A stretch of 64,000 nucleotides of DNA from Chersky-840 sp963811775 (lineage in GTDB: Bacteria > Actinomycetota > Acidimicrobiia > Acidimicrobiales > UBA8190): the NCBI GenBank assembly GCA_963811775.1, contig CAWESO010000002.1, positions 124,001-188,000 of the forward strand, given 5' to 3'. Below are positions 42,145 to 50,880 of this stretch, one piece after another. Made by a program: the position numbers and the translations under genes. Under the pieces are notes generated by a model that saw nothing but the letters and a program-made list of their open reading frames with translations, was not told where the DNA came from and searched no databases. Numbering within the stretch: position 1 is the first letter of the stretch; each line of letters opens with the position of its first letter.

Positions 42145-42510
42145 TCAGGAGGCGTGGGCACGAAGCACGAAGGCAAGACCCCCGACGGCGGCCAGCACCG
42201 GGACGTCACAGAGAAGCATGAGCCAGATCCCGCGGCGCTGCCACCATGTCCTGGACGACGGCGAGGGATTCGCCACCTCCGCTCTGTACCAGCGACAGGT
42301 CTTCACGGTCACCGAGGTCGTGGTCCCGATGCCCACGGCGGTGAGGATCGCTGTCCATGCGCCGCGATGCAGTACACCCACCAGTGCGGCCCCAATGCCA
42401 AGTGCGTAGGCCGACAGCGTGAACCCGAGCGCTTGGCCCAGGGCAACCCTGAGATGCACAACCCGTGCGGCTCGACCGCCGAATCCTTCACTTCGTCCGA
42501 GCGCACTCAT
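42145..42510 (-). CDS. Small membrane protein
   Basis: A protein of about 121 residues with three hydrophobic stretches (roughly ALGFTLSAYALGIGAALVGVL, AWTAILTAVGIGTTTS and IWLMLLCDVPVLAAVGGLAFVL). The start at 42510 (MSALGRSEG) is chosen over a longer leader to 42537, which is also possible. No family is recognised. It is convergent with the nitrobindin-like gene and divergent from the SPFH gene. Confidence 0.55.
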   Translation of the reverse strand: MSALGRSEGFGGRAARVVHLRVALGQALGFTLSAYALGIGAALVGVLHRGAWTAILTAVGIGTTTSVTVKTCRWYRAEVANPSPSSRTWWQRRGIWLMLLCDVPVLAAVGGLAFVLRAHAS

Positions 42511-42688
42511 GGTGTCCCACATCGGCACGGGGACCAAGCAGCTGAAGACCGCTGGCAGCGCTCGGGGCCGGCGTCGGCGAGGAGAGACCCGTCCTCGGGC
42601 GCTGGAACCCGGGCGGCGAGACCGGGTTGTGCTGTGGCACTTAATCTGATAGCGTTTTTATATCACTTTCCGGTCAGGGGAGGCCGAC

Positions 42689-43591
42689 ATGACTGCAATG
42701 GATCTACCGACCGCCGAGCCCGTCGGCCACGTCGGAGCCCGGGTGGACATCACCGAGCACCCGGCCATCGCCGTCAACGGCTGGTTCGCGGTGCTGCTGG
42801 TGGCCGGGTGTGTCGCCGGAATGGTGCTCGCCGTCCAACATGACAGTTGGCTGCTGTGGCCGCCGCTGATCGCCTCCGTCCTGGTCATCACCTCGCTGGT
42901 GATCGTGACACCGGGACAGACCTCGGTGGTCCAGTTCTTCGGCCGCTACGTCGGCACGGTCCGCAGGCCGGGATTCTGGTGGGTGTTGCCCCTCACCGTG
43001 CGCCGTCGCGTCAGTGTCCGGGTCCGCAACTTCGAAACCAACCACCTGAAGGTCAACGACGCCGATGGGAACCCCGTCGAGATCGCCGTGATCGTGGTCT
43101 GGCAGGTCGCCGACACCGCCAAGTCCACCTACGCCGTCGACAGCTACCAGAACTTCGTGTCGGTGCAATCTGAGTCAGCGTTGCGCCACGTCGCCACCAG
43201 CCACCCCTACGACGACACCACCGGCTCGGGGACGTCCCTGCGCGGCTCGACCGACATCGTCGCCGACGGGCTGGCCCGGGAGCTCGCCCAGCGCGTCGTG
43301 ATCGCCGGGGTCGAGATTGTCGAGGCCCGGATCTCCCACCTCGCCTATGCCCCTGAGATCGCCCAGGCCATGCTCCGCCGTCAGCAGGCCAACGCCGTCG
43401 TGGCGGCTCGGTCGCGGATCGTCGAAGGGGCCGTCGGAATGGTGGAGCTGGCGCTCGCCCGGCTCACCGAGCACGGAGTGGTCAGCCTCGACGAGGAACG
43501 GACCGCCGCCATGGTGAGCAACCTGATGGTGGTCCTGTGCGGTGATCAGCCCGCCTCGCCGGTCGTCAACACGGGCTCGCTCTATACGTGA
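42689..43591 (+). CDS. SPFH/Band 7 domain membrane protein
   Basis: A 300-residue protein with two hydrophobic segments (about 31-49 and 55-73) and an SPFH domain (about 75-235: VVQFFGRYVGTVRRPGFWWV, NPVEIAVIVVWQVAD, VIAGVEIVEARISHLAYAPEIAQAMLRRQQA). SPFH proteins form large membrane-associated oligomers that organise microdomains or regulate proteases. The coiled-coil tail is short. The GGGGAGG site before ATG 42689 is strong. Its stop overlaps the start of a ribbon-helix-helix gene by four bases, a pairing I recall as common in actinobacteria. Confidence 0.9.
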   Translation: MTAMDLPTAEPVGHVGARVDITEHPAIAVNGWFAVLLVAGCVAGMVLAVQHDSWLLWPPLIASVLVITSLVIVTPGQTSVVQFFGRYVGTVRRPGFWWVLPLTVRRRVSVRVRNFETNHLKVNDADGNPVEIAVIVVWQVADTAKSTYAVDSYQNFVSVQSESALRHVATSHPYDDTTGSGTSLRGSTDIVADGLARELAQRVVIAGVEIVEARISHLAYAPEIAQAMLRRQQANAVVAARSRIVEGAVGMVELALARLTEHGVVSLDEERTAAMVSNLMVVLCGDQPASPVVNTGSLYT

Positions 43592-43785
43592 GCGAGCGAC
43601 GCCAGGTCCTGTTGCGGTTGGACCCCGCCGTCCATGACGCGCTGACCCGCTGGGCGAACGACGAGTTCCGCAGCGTGAACGCCCACGTCGAGATGCTCCT
43701 GCGGCAGGCCCTCGCCGAGGCGGGACGGATGCCCAAGAAGGCAGGGCCGCTGCCGAGGCGGGGCCGGCCCCGGACCGGGGCGTAG
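43588..43785 (+). CDS. Ribbon-helix-helix (Arc/HicB-type) small protein
   Basis: A 65-residue protein with an RHH fold: strand RRQVLLRLDPAVHDAL, then helices DEFRSVNAHVEMLLRQALAEA. The N-terminal strand with alternating polar residues is the DNA-contact strand in Arc/MetJ-type repressors and antitoxins. The basic tail (PLPRRGRPRTGA) may add nucleic-acid affinity. It overlaps the SPFH gene by four bases (GTGA), implying coupled translation. No toxin gene is next to it, so it is either a regulator of the SPFH operon or an adaptor. Confidence 0.8.
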   Translation: MSERRQVLLRLDPAVHDALTRWANDEFRSVNAHVEMLLRQALAEAGRMPKKAGPLPRRGRPRTGA

Positions 43786-43800
43786 ACAGTCGGAGGCTCG

Positions 43801-43840
43801 TCCCGGCATCGGCGCGGAGGCCGCTGGCAGCGTGCCGGGA
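43801..43840 (+). terminator. Inverted repeat after the SPFH-RHH pair
   Basis: TCCCGGCA (43801-43808) pairs perfectly with TGCCGGGA (43833-43840), 16 bases after the stop. The 24-base loop is GC-rich and can fold further. Plausible terminator without a T-run. Confidence 0.5.
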
Positions 43841-43910
43841 TACGCTCCGCAGCTCCTCGCCGGAGGTGCGGCCTCTGGCCTTGAGCCAGAATGGGCTCGG
43901 AGGTGACGCC

Positions 43911-45119
43911 ATGCCTTACAACTCCGCTCGGATCGCCCACGATGCGGACGCGCACATCATGGAGACCCCGACCTGGCTCCGCGATCACGCCGACCCGTCC
44001 GTGCGCGATCGGATCGAGATCCTGACCTACCCCGGTGGCAACGAGCTGCGTCAGACCGGCGACCCCGACGAGCAGCGTCGGGACCTGCTGGCCTCCTTCG
44101 ATCGGCTCGCTGCGGTGCACGGGTCTGACGAGTACCTGGCCAGAGAGTCCGACGAGATCATGAACCGCAAGAACTTCGCCGCCACAGGGTCGTTCATCGC
44201 CGCGGACCGCTCCCGGGCCCTCGACCTGCTGGGGTTCTCGAGCCAGCTCGTCTTCAACACGTTCCACAACCGGCGCCTGCACGACTGGGAGCACAGGGGA
44301 GACCTGGAGCTCGCCTACGGGGCGGCTCGCGCCCACAACCGCGGCATGGTGGAGTTCTGCTCCGTCGGCTCCCGACTCTTGCCGACCTGCTACGTGCCCC
44401 TGGCCGACTTCGAACGGGCGCGCGCCATGGCGGTCGAGGCCATCGACATGGGAGCCGCTGCCCTTCTCGTCGCCTCGGGCTGCCCGCCGGGCCACTCGCC
44501 CAGCCACATCGGCCTTGACCCGGTGTGGGCGAGCGCCCAGGAGGCGGGCATCTGCGTGGTCTTCCACGTCGGGGGAACCGGCGACCTCATCGACCGGGAC
44601 TACTTCCACAACGGCCTGCCTGTCCCGCCCGACTTCCACGGCGGCGAGGAGAACTTCCGATCGGTCGACTACATGGGGATCCCCGGGCCACCGGCGCAGA
44701 CCCTGGCCACGATGATCTTCGACGGCGTCCTCGAGCGCTTCCCCCGACTGCGTATCGGCGTCATCGAACAGGGAGCCGTCTGGGTGCCGTCGTGGTTGCG
44801 ACAGATGGAAGCGGCCGTCGAGGCTTTCACCCGCCACGAGGAGCGCATCCGCGCCCTGACGCTCAGGCCGACGGACTACGTGCGCCGCCAGGTCCGATTC
44901 ACCCCCTATCCCACCGAGGACGTCGGGTGGATCATCGAGCAGAGTGCACCGGAGCTGTGCATGTTCTCGTCCGACTACCCCCACGTGGAAGGTGGCCGGA
45001 GACCGATCGAGCGTTTCGAAGCCACCCTGGCCGATGCCACCGAGGAGACGAGACGGCGGTTCTACAGCGAGAACTTCCTCGACCTCCTCGGATCGGCGGC
45101 GCGTGCGCTGGCAGCCTGA
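43911..45119 (+). CDS. Amidohydrolase-2 family metal-dependent hydrolase
   Basis: A 402-residue TIM-barrel amidohydrolase (amidohydrolase_2 branch with ACMS-decarboxylase-like enzymes). Near the N-terminus DADAHIME stands where the family has D-x-H-x-H/E; FHVGGTGD gives a central metal His; and the C-terminal FSSDYPHVEGG holds the conserved Asp. Such enzymes hydrolyse or decarboxylate ring-cleavage products. The ATG at 43911 has GGAGGTGA upstream. It faces the end of an HMG-CoA-lyase operon, and the CoA-transferase lies beyond, so a role in breakdown of an aromatic or terpenoid acid is plausible. Confidence 0.85.
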   Translation: MPYNSARIAHDADAHIMETPTWLRDHADPSVRDRIEILTYPGGNELRQTGDPDEQRRDLLASFDRLAAVHGSDEYLARESDEIMNRKNFAATGSFIAADRSRALDLLGFSSQLVFNTFHNRRLHDWEHRGDLELAYGAARAHNRGMVEFCSVGSRLLPTCYVPLADFERARAMAVEAIDMGAAALLVASGCPPGHSPSHIGLDPVWASAQEAGICVVFHVGGTGDLIDRDYFHNGLPVPPDFHGGEENFRSVDYMGIPGPPAQTLATMIFDGVLERFPRLRIGVIEQGAVWVPSWLRQMEAAVEAFTRHEERIRALTLRPTDYVRRQVRFTPYPTEDVGWIIEQSAPELCMFSSDYPHVEGGRRPIERFEATLADATEETRRRFYSENFLDLLGSAARALAA

Positions 45120-45177
45120 CGCTTCTCCATCGCTGCGTCGACGCTCGCCGGCCGACGGTGGGGGGCGGCCCCGCGGT

Positions 45178-46110
45178 TCAAAGGGGCGCTTGCTGGCTCG
45201 GGAACGGGCCCGAACGAACCACCTGGCCGGGTAACGGGCGCCCCAAGGTGTCCGCCAGCCAGCGAGACGCTTCGAGCAGACCCTGAAGGTTGACTCCGGT
45301 CGTGATCCCCATGCGGTCCAGGAGGTGGACGACGTCTTCGCTGGCGATGTTGCCTGTCGCGCCCGGGGCGAACGGACAACCGCCGATCCCGCCGATGCTG
45401 GCATCGACTGCCGTCACGCCCGCGCCGATGGCGGCCAGCGCGTTGGCGTAGCCGGTGTTTCGGCTGTTGTGCAGATGGACCCTGACCGCCAGCCCCGTGT
45501 CGACGGCAACGTCGCGCACCAGTCGCTCGACCTCGGGAGGGACGGCGCAACCGATCGTGTCGGCCAAGGCGATCTCACCGGCCCCCGCGCCGGCCACCCG
45601 TCGAGCCAGCTCTCGCACCCGGTTCGGATCGACCACTCCTTCGTAGGGACAGCCGAAGGCAGCCGCCAACGTGACCGACGCACCGATACCTGCCGCCGAG
45701 GCTTCCTTGGCCACGCGTGACCACATCGTCACGGCGTCGTCCACGCCCATGCCCTGGTTGCGGCGGGAGAACGTCTCACTCACGAGCACGACCACGTTGA
45801 CCTCATCGACGCCGGCGGACAACGCCCGCTCGAGGCCCCGCTCGTTGAGGACCAGGCCGGCCAGGCGGGTGCCGCTGCGCCGTGAGACCCGAGCCATCAC
45901 CTCCTCGGCGTCGGCCATGGCGGGCACCCGGTCAGGCCGGGCAAAGCTGACCGCTTCGACCCGGGTCACCCCGGCCTCGATGGCGCGCTCGATGAGACCC
46001 ACCTTGACCTCGGTGGCAGGAGGAACCGGCTCGTCCTGCAGCCCGTCACGGGGAGACACCTCGACAAGCTCGACCGTTCGGGGCGCGACGCTCCCGCCCT
46101 CGGTGCTCAC
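45178..46110 (-). CDS. Hydroxymethylglutaryl-CoA lyase family protein
   Basis: A 310-residue HMGL-type TIM barrel. VEVSPRDGLQDE provides the catalytic Arg and metal Asp, VHLHNSRNTG the metal His pair, and GGIGGCPFAPGATGN the signature loop with the catalytic Cys. True HMG-CoA lyases cleave HMG-CoA to acetyl-CoA and acetoacetate in leucine and other branched-acid catabolism. It overlaps the upstream AhpD-like gene by four bases, last in a three-gene minus operon (VOC, AhpD-like, lyase). Related lyases cleave other 3-hydroxy-3-methylacyl-CoAs, so the substrate may differ. Confidence 0.9.
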   Translation of the reverse strand: MSTEGGSVAPRTVELVEVSPRDGLQDEPVPPATEVKVGLIERAIEAGVTRVEAVSFARPDRVPAMADAEEVMARVSRRSGTRLAGLVLNERGLERALSAGVDEVNVVVLVSETFSRRNQGMGVDDAVTMWSRVAKEASAAGIGASVTLAAAFGCPYEGVVDPNRVRELARRVAGAGAGEIALADTIGCAVPPEVERLVRDVAVDTGLAVRVHLHNSRNTGYANALAAIGAGVTAVDASIGGIGGCPFAPGATGNIASEDVVHLLDRMGITTGVNLQGLLEASRWLADTLGRPLPGQVVRSGPFPSQQAPL

Positions 46111-46751
46111 GTCGAGGGGAGGCTGATGTCGAGGCCCACGTCGCGCGCCGTGTCGACCCCGCCCATCACTTCGACGACCGGCTCCGGGCGGTCGTCGAAT
46201 TCGGTGCGCAGCGCCCGTGACATCACCGCGTGCTGCAGGTACAGGGCGGCGATGTAGGTCAGTTCGAGGATCTCCTCATCCCCGAGCCGTCCATGGATGG
46301 CGGCGAACAGCCCGTCGGGCACCCGGCCCCGGTCGAGCACCAGGCAGTCGGTGTAGGCCAGCACGAGACGCTGAGTCTCGTCGTAACACGATGCCGCGGC
46401 CCAGTGCGGAACCGCCTCGATCATCGCCTCGTCCACGTGCAGGGCCCGCAGCGACTTGCAGTGCTGGGAGAAGACGAACTGGCTGCCCGCCGCCCAGCCC
46501 GCCCGGGCCTGGGCCAGCTCGCGCAGCACCGGGTCGAGGAGCCGCTTCGGGCTCTGGTACAGGCCGAAACCTTGTACGGCGTGCTCGAGCACGTCGGGCA
46601 CCAGGGCGAACACGGTCCACCAGTCGCCGGGCGACCCCGTGGGCGTGCCCGGCTCGGCCACAGGGTCGCGGCCTTCGAAGAGATGCTCGTACATGACCTT
46701 GACGATGGGTGCTTCCGCCTCGGCTTTCGGCACCTGGCGCAGACGGGGCAC
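46107..46751 (-). CDS. AhpD-like/carboxymuconolactone decarboxylase family protein
   Basis: A 214-residue, all-helical protein of the CMD/AhpD superfamily. The usual C-x-x-C-x-x-x-H site is altered: QFVFSQHCKSLRAL keeps the second Cys and a His but has Ser in place of the first Cys. It may therefore not be a peroxidase. Decarboxylase-like or unknown roles are likely. The family is often found beside catabolic genes, as here. Its end overlaps the lyase start by four bases, and its GTG start lies seven bases after the VOC stop, so the three are one transcription unit. Confidence 0.8.
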   Translation of the reverse strand: MPRLRQVPKAEAEAPIVKVMYEHLFEGRDPVAEPGTPTGSPGDWWTVFALVPDVLEHAVQGFGLYQSPKRLLDPVLRELAQARAGWAAGSQFVFSQHCKSLRALHVDEAMIEAVPHWAAASCYDETQRLVLAYTDCLVLDRGRVPDGLFAAIHGRLGDEEILELTYIAALYLQHAVMSRALRTEFDDRPEPVVEVMGGVDTARDVGLDISLPST

Positions 46752-46758
46752 GTGGGGC

Positions 46759-47328
46759 TCAGGTCGTCGCCGGGTCGAGGGCCCGGGCCGGTTGGTGGAC
46801 GACGTCGTGCGCCGTGAGCGGCCGCGTCCAGCACGCGAACTCCAGGAGAATGCCGTCGGGATCCTGGAAGTAGATCGAGCGGATGAAGACCCCGGGGTGC
46901 AGGTCTTCGCTGATACCCCACTCGCTGTCGTCGTGGTTGGCGACGTCGGTACAGTTCACGCCCGCGGCGCGGAGTCGATCGCGGTACTCATCGATGCGCT
47001 CGGGCGCGACGGCGAAGGCGACGTGGTTCATCGACCCCCGGGCGCTTGTCAGGCTCCCCTGGTCGGGGCGGCCGGTCGGCCGCGAGACGCCCGGCACCGC
47101 CGCCGGGGCGTCGGGGAACCAGAAGAACGCCAGGCAGTCTCCGCCACCGCAGTCGAAGAAGAAATGCTGGCCCATGCCATCGGGTAGCTCGATGGTCTTG
47201 ACCAGGGGCATGTCGAGCACCGTGGTGTAGAAGTCCACGGTCCGCGCCATATCGCTGCACACCAGCGCGAGATGATTGATGCCGCCGTACTCGAATCCCT
47301 GCCCGCCCGCCCCGTCCTGGGTCACCAT
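46759..47328 (-). CDS. VOC-family (glyoxalase/dioxygenase) protein
   Basis: A 189-residue VOC protein, first gene of a three-gene operon. Two beta-alpha-beta-beta-beta modules are visible: INHLALVCSDMARTVDFYTTVLDMPLV, and MNHVAFAVAPERIDEYRDRL with the metal-site strand YFQDPDGILLEFACW. His in NHLAL, His in NHVAF and the Glu in LLEF form the likely metal triad of extradiol dioxygenases or glyoxalases. With an HMG-CoA-lyase and an AhpD-like protein it probably handles a ring or CoA-bound intermediate. Confidence 0.85.
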   Translation of the reverse strand: MVTQDGAGGQGFEYGGINHLALVCSDMARTVDFYTTVLDMPLVKTIELPDGMGQHFFFDCGGGDCLAFFWFPDAPAAVPGVSRPTGRPDQGSLTSARGSMNHVAFAVAPERIDEYRDRLRAAGVNCTDVANHDDSEWGISEDLHPGVFIRSIYFQDPDGILLEFACWTRPLTAHDVVHQPARALDPATT

Positions 47329-47499
47329 CCACCCCCGCTCGATGTCAGCTCCCGCTGACTCCCGACCTCACCTCTGGCCCGGCGCCATCGATCCACAGCC
47401 AGCCGTCCACAATGAAGGCCGACACGCACCAACGGTAACCGTTCGCCCCCGGCGGCTTCCTCCCCGACCGTCGACAGGCCGGCTCCCTACACTCGGGCC

Positions 47500-48708
47500 A
47501 TGACCACGACAGAGCGAAAAGGGCCGTTGGTCGGACTGCGCGTCCTCGAGCTGGGCAGCTTCATCGCCGGGCCCTTCGCCGGGCAGCTCCTCGGCGACTA
47601 CGGCGCGGAGGTCATCAAGGTGGAGACGCCGGGCCAGGGCGACCCCATGCGCGCCTGGGGCATCACCCGCCAGGACCAGAGCTTGTGGTGGCCGGCCATC
47701 GCGCGCAACAAGCGTTCGGTGGCCGTCGACCTGCGGCGGTCGGCCGGGCGCGACCTGATCCGCCGGATGGCGACCAGGGTGGACGTCGTCCTGGAGAACT
47801 TTCGCCCCGGGCGACTCGACGAATGGGGTCTCGGCTACGAGGACCTCCAGAGCCGCAACCCCGGGATCATCGTCGTCCACGTGTCGGGGTTCGGACAGAC
47901 GGGCCCCCGCGCCGGCGAGGCCGGCTTCGGATCGATCGGTGAAGCGATGGGGGGGATCCGGGCCACCACCGGCGACCCGGATCGACCGCCGGCGCGCTGC
48001 GGCATCAGCCTCGGTGACGCGCTGGCCGCCCTCTTCGCGGTGGTGGGCACGCTGGCCGCAGTGGAGGAGCGCCACACCAGCGGTCGGGGCCAGGAGGTGG
48101 ACGTGGCCATCTACGAGGCCGTGGCCGCCCTCATGGAGTCCACCCTGGCCGACTTCGAGGTGGCGGGAGTGACCCGGCGCCGCACCGGCGGAGTCCTCCC
48201 CGGCGTGGCCCCGGCCAACTCCTATCCGACCTCGGACGGATCCGACATCCTCATCGCCGGCAACGCCGACTCCGTGTTCGCCCGACTGTGCGTCGCCATG
48301 GGCCGGCCGGAGCTGGCCGACGACCCGCGCTTTGCCGACCACGCCGGGCGGGGCCGCCACATGGACGAGCTCGACGCGCTCATCGCCGAATGGACACGCG
48401 CCCAGCAGTCCGACGCCGTGCTTGCACTGCTCACGTCGCACGGCGTCCCCGCCGGGCGCGTCTACACGCCGGCCGACGTGATGGTCGACCCGCACTACGC
48501 CGCCCGCTCCATGGTGGTCAGAGCCGCCTCGCGTGCCGGCTACGAGGTGCCGATGCCAGGGATCGTCCCGAAGTTCTCCCGAACGCCGGGCGCGGTCGCC
48601 GACGTGGGCCCTCGACTGGGCGAGCACACCGCGCTCGTCCTGCGCGAATTGGCCGGGGTCGGAGACGTCGAATGGTCCACCCTGGTGGCCGAGGGCACGG
48701 TGGCCTGA
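47500..48708 (+). CDS. CaiB/BaiF-type (family III) CoA-transferase
   Basis: A 402-residue class III CoA-transferase. LRVLELGSFIAGPFAGQLLGDYGAEVIKVE is the family's opening, VDVVLENFRPGRLDEWGLGY follows, and the catalytic Asp is in GISLGDALAALF. HGVPAGRVYTPADVM and the closing IVPKFSRTPG are characteristic. It moves CoA between carboxylic acids, activating a substrate for degradation. Divergent from the VOC-AhpD-lyase operon across 171 bases, it fits as the activation step of that pathway. The ATG start is clear from homology to the family's N-terminus. Confidence 0.9.
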   Translation: MTTTERKGPLVGLRVLELGSFIAGPFAGQLLGDYGAEVIKVETPGQGDPMRAWGITRQDQSLWWPAIARNKRSVAVDLRRSAGRDLIRRMATRVDVVLENFRPGRLDEWGLGYEDLQSRNPGIIVVHVSGFGQTGPRAGEAGFGSIGEAMGGIRATTGDPDRPPARCGISLGDALAALFAVVGTLAAVEERHTSGRGQEVDVAIYEAVAALMESTLADFEVAGVTRRRTGGVLPGVAPANSYPTSDGSDILIAGNADSVFARLCVAMGRPELADDPRFADHAGRGRHMDELDALIAEWTRAQQSDAVLALLTSHGVPAGRVYTPADVMVDPHYAARSMVVRAASRAGYEVPMPGIVPKFSRTPGAVADVGPRLGEHTALVLRELAGVGDVEWSTLVAEGTVA

Positions 48709-48747
48709 GCCAGAGCTCGCGCTCGCCGACCGACGCAGGCGGCGACG

Positions 48748-49368
48748 CTACCGGCGTGCCCGGAGGGTCTGCAGGCCTTCGCCCGACAGGTCCTCGAGCG
48801 GCGCCCGGCGTCCGGCCATGACGAGGACGAGCGACGCCAATGGACCCTCGACGGCAGGGCCGTCCCCCGCCGACCAGTCGGAGTCGGTGGCCGACATGTG
48901 CAGACCGGCGATGCGCTTCTTGGCATTGATCGGGAACCCGATGTGCGTGACCGTGTCGGCCACCGTCCGCAACGTGGCCTCCGGCACGCTCCGGGTCATA
49001 CCCGTCGGCCGGCGAATGTCCCCGGCGTGGCACACGAGATCGGTGAGCACGATCTCGGGCTTCGTCCCCGGCGGCGTGCGGCGCGTCCCGATCGTCTTTC
49101 GGAACTGCCCCAGGAGCTCGTCGGGAGGGGCGGCTCCGAGCGCCAAGCCATCACGGGCCATGTAGCGGTTGAAACTCATACCACTCTTGAGCATCCCCGC
49201 CAGGAACGGGCCCACCTTGACGTCGGCGCCGCCGACCAAGTGGCCGACGACGTGCCGCACCTTCCACTCGCCGCACAGCGACTGCGTGTCCCACTGGCTG
49301 TCGTCGAGCGTCGCCAGGTCGTCAGCCAGCGCGGCGCGCTCCTCGTCGATGGCCTGCCACGTGTCCAT
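48748..49368 (-). CDS. Maleylpyruvate isomerase/DinB-like (MDMPI) family protein
   Basis: A 206-residue protein of the mycothiol-dependent maleylpyruvate isomerase N-terminal (DinB-like four-helix) family. WKVRHVVGHLVGG and VLTDLVCHAGDIRRP place His residues for metal binding, with a C-terminal SCP2-like part. These proteins use or are associated with mycothiol, the actinobacterial thiol. The ATG at 49368 follows GGAGG by five bases. It is convergent with the CoA-transferase gene and could belong to the same catabolic theme, but the true substrate is unknown. Confidence 0.85.
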   Translation of the reverse strand: MDTWQAIDEERAALADDLATLDDSQWDTQSLCGEWKVRHVVGHLVGGADVKVGPFLAGMLKSGMSFNRYMARDGLALGAAPPDELLGQFRKTIGTRRTPPGTKPEIVLTDLVCHAGDIRRPTGMTRSVPEATLRTVADTVTHIGFPINAKKRIAGLHMSATDSDWSAGDGPAVEGPLASLVLVMAGRRAPLEDLSGEGLQTLRARR

Positions 49369-49419
49369 CACCACCTCCGTATCGCGTACCCGCGGGGCGC
49401 GTCTCGTCGCCCGACCGGC

Positions 49420-50652
49420 TCAGAGCGGATCGTGGGTGTTCGGGAGCTGAGCCGACGTCCACGCCAGTCCGATGCACATCTCGTCCGTGGACCCGTCACC
49501 CCAGGTGACGAAGTGGGCGGGGGCCTTGCGCAAGATGGGCAGTTCCTGGGCGAGCCGCGGGTTGTAGGTGCAATTGACCTGGAGCTTCTCGCCGGCTTTT
49601 ACCGGGATCGGCGTTTTCAGGTTGTACGCCTTCTGGTAGTCGAAGTTGTAGTTGGGGACGTCGAGCACGGTCTGGGCCTGCGGTGTCCCGGGGTTGAGGA
49701 CCATCGTGAAGCTGACCCCCAGCAGGTGCATGTGGGCCTGGGCCCGCACGATGTAGCCGCTTTTGCCGATCGGCCAGATGCACGACGCCGTGTCACTGGC
49801 CGGTGGGTTCGAGGGGTTGTGCCCGCAGACCGCCTCGATCCCGTCGACGATCTGCGCCGCCGTGGGCCCGAAGCGCTGCGCCTGGTTCGCCAGCGACGCG
49901 CTCCGGGTGCACAGGGGCCCCGTGACCCCGGTCGGGCACGGAAGGTCCGGCGGGGCCAGCGCTAGGTCGAGATGCAGGGGTAGCAACGGCGTCGTCATGG
50001 GCACGGTGTCGAGCTGGAGCGAATTCGACACCGGCTTGTCGCCGACGAGCAGGTTGTAGTGGACCTGCATGATGACGAGGCTCCCGGCGGGAAGTTCGAT
50101 CCCCGTCCCCTTGGGCAGCAGGTCGGCGCCGTGGCCCGGTGCCCAGACGCTCAGGAAGGGCGCCTCGAGGAACTGGGCGAGCGACGCATCGGGCAGCGCC
50201 GGCGCCCCGAAGCATGTCCACCCCTTGTCACCTGTGCTGGCGTTGTCCTTCTCGGCGGTCGCGGCGAGAGACGGCGGTACCAGCGCCAGGACCGCGTGGT
50301 GGACCTCTTGACTGCCGGGCTTGAACTGGCTGGAGACGACGTAGGAGTTCCTGACGACGTGAGGGTTGACCAGATTGCAGTGATAGTCGTCAGTGGTCCC
50401 CGGCGCGGCCTGAGGCGTGTACGGCTTGGATACGAGCGTGACGGCCGCGATCGCGTTCGGGGCGTGCTTTGCGGGTCCCGAGGTCGTGGCCATGACCGCG
50501 GCGGGCACGCCCGCGACGACGATCAGCACGAGGACGACCACGATGGCGCGCGGGCTCCGGAGGAGTCCCCGAATGCCGCGCCGGGTGGGAACCGATTCTC
50601 GATGGCCCTCGTCCCCGGGCGTGTCCTCGGAGCCTTCGGTCAGTTCGGTCAT
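49420..50652 (-). CDS. PHM-like copper type II monooxygenase-fold protein, membrane-anchored
   Basis: A 410-residue protein with a cytoplasmic tail, one membrane helix (about 35-55) and a double jelly-roll resembling peptidylglycine alpha-hydroxylating monooxygenase. The copper ligands are in the PHM order: H118-H119 (EVHHAVL) and H198 (QVHYNLL) for one copper; H307-x-H309 (QAHMHLLG) and M392 (TDEMCIG) for the other. Bacterial PHM-like proteins of this kind are little studied. It should act outside the membrane with a reductant; no substrate is known. The start at 50652 has GGGGGAC upstream; a longer frame is open to 50691. Confidence 0.85.
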   Translation of the reverse strand: MTELTEGSEDTPGDEGHRESVPTRRGIRGLLRSPRAIVVVLVLIVVAGVPAAVMATTSGPAKHAPNAIAAVTLVSKPYTPQAAPGTTDDYHCNLVNPHVVRNSYVVSSQFKPGSQEVHHAVLALVPPSLAATAEKDNASTGDKGWTCFGAPALPDASLAQFLEAPFLSVWAPGHGADLLPKGTGIELPAGSLVIMQVHYNLLVGDKPVSNSLQLDTVPMTTPLLPLHLDLALAPPDLPCPTGVTGPLCTRSASLANQAQRFGPTAAQIVDGIEAVCGHNPSNPPASDTASCIWPIGKSGYIVRAQAHMHLLGVSFTMVLNPGTPQAQTVLDVPNYNFDYQKAYNLKTPIPVKAGEKLQVNCTYNPRLAQELPILRKAPAHFVTWGDGSTDEMCIGLAWTSAQLPNTHDPL

Positions 50653-50880
50653 CGTGTCCCCCGTCCCCGCCTTCATCACGTCGAGGTGCACCCGAGTTCC
50701 CCGTGTCGGGAGCGAACGTGAATCGCCCGAATGCTAACCCAGCGAAACCCAAAACGCCCTGGCGCGCCTCCGGGTCGCCTGCCATCGTCGCTTTAGAAGG
50801 CGCCCGTTGATCGCGACGGCGGGGACACCGGACGGAGTGACGCGTTGCCGCGCCCGGGGGGGATCCGGGATGGCCCGGGG

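Noticed and set aside
43566..45404. A 612-residue minus-strand frame opposite the amidohydrolase
   Set aside because: The amidohydrolase on the plus strand has metal motifs and a good ribosome binding site; the opposite frame has none.
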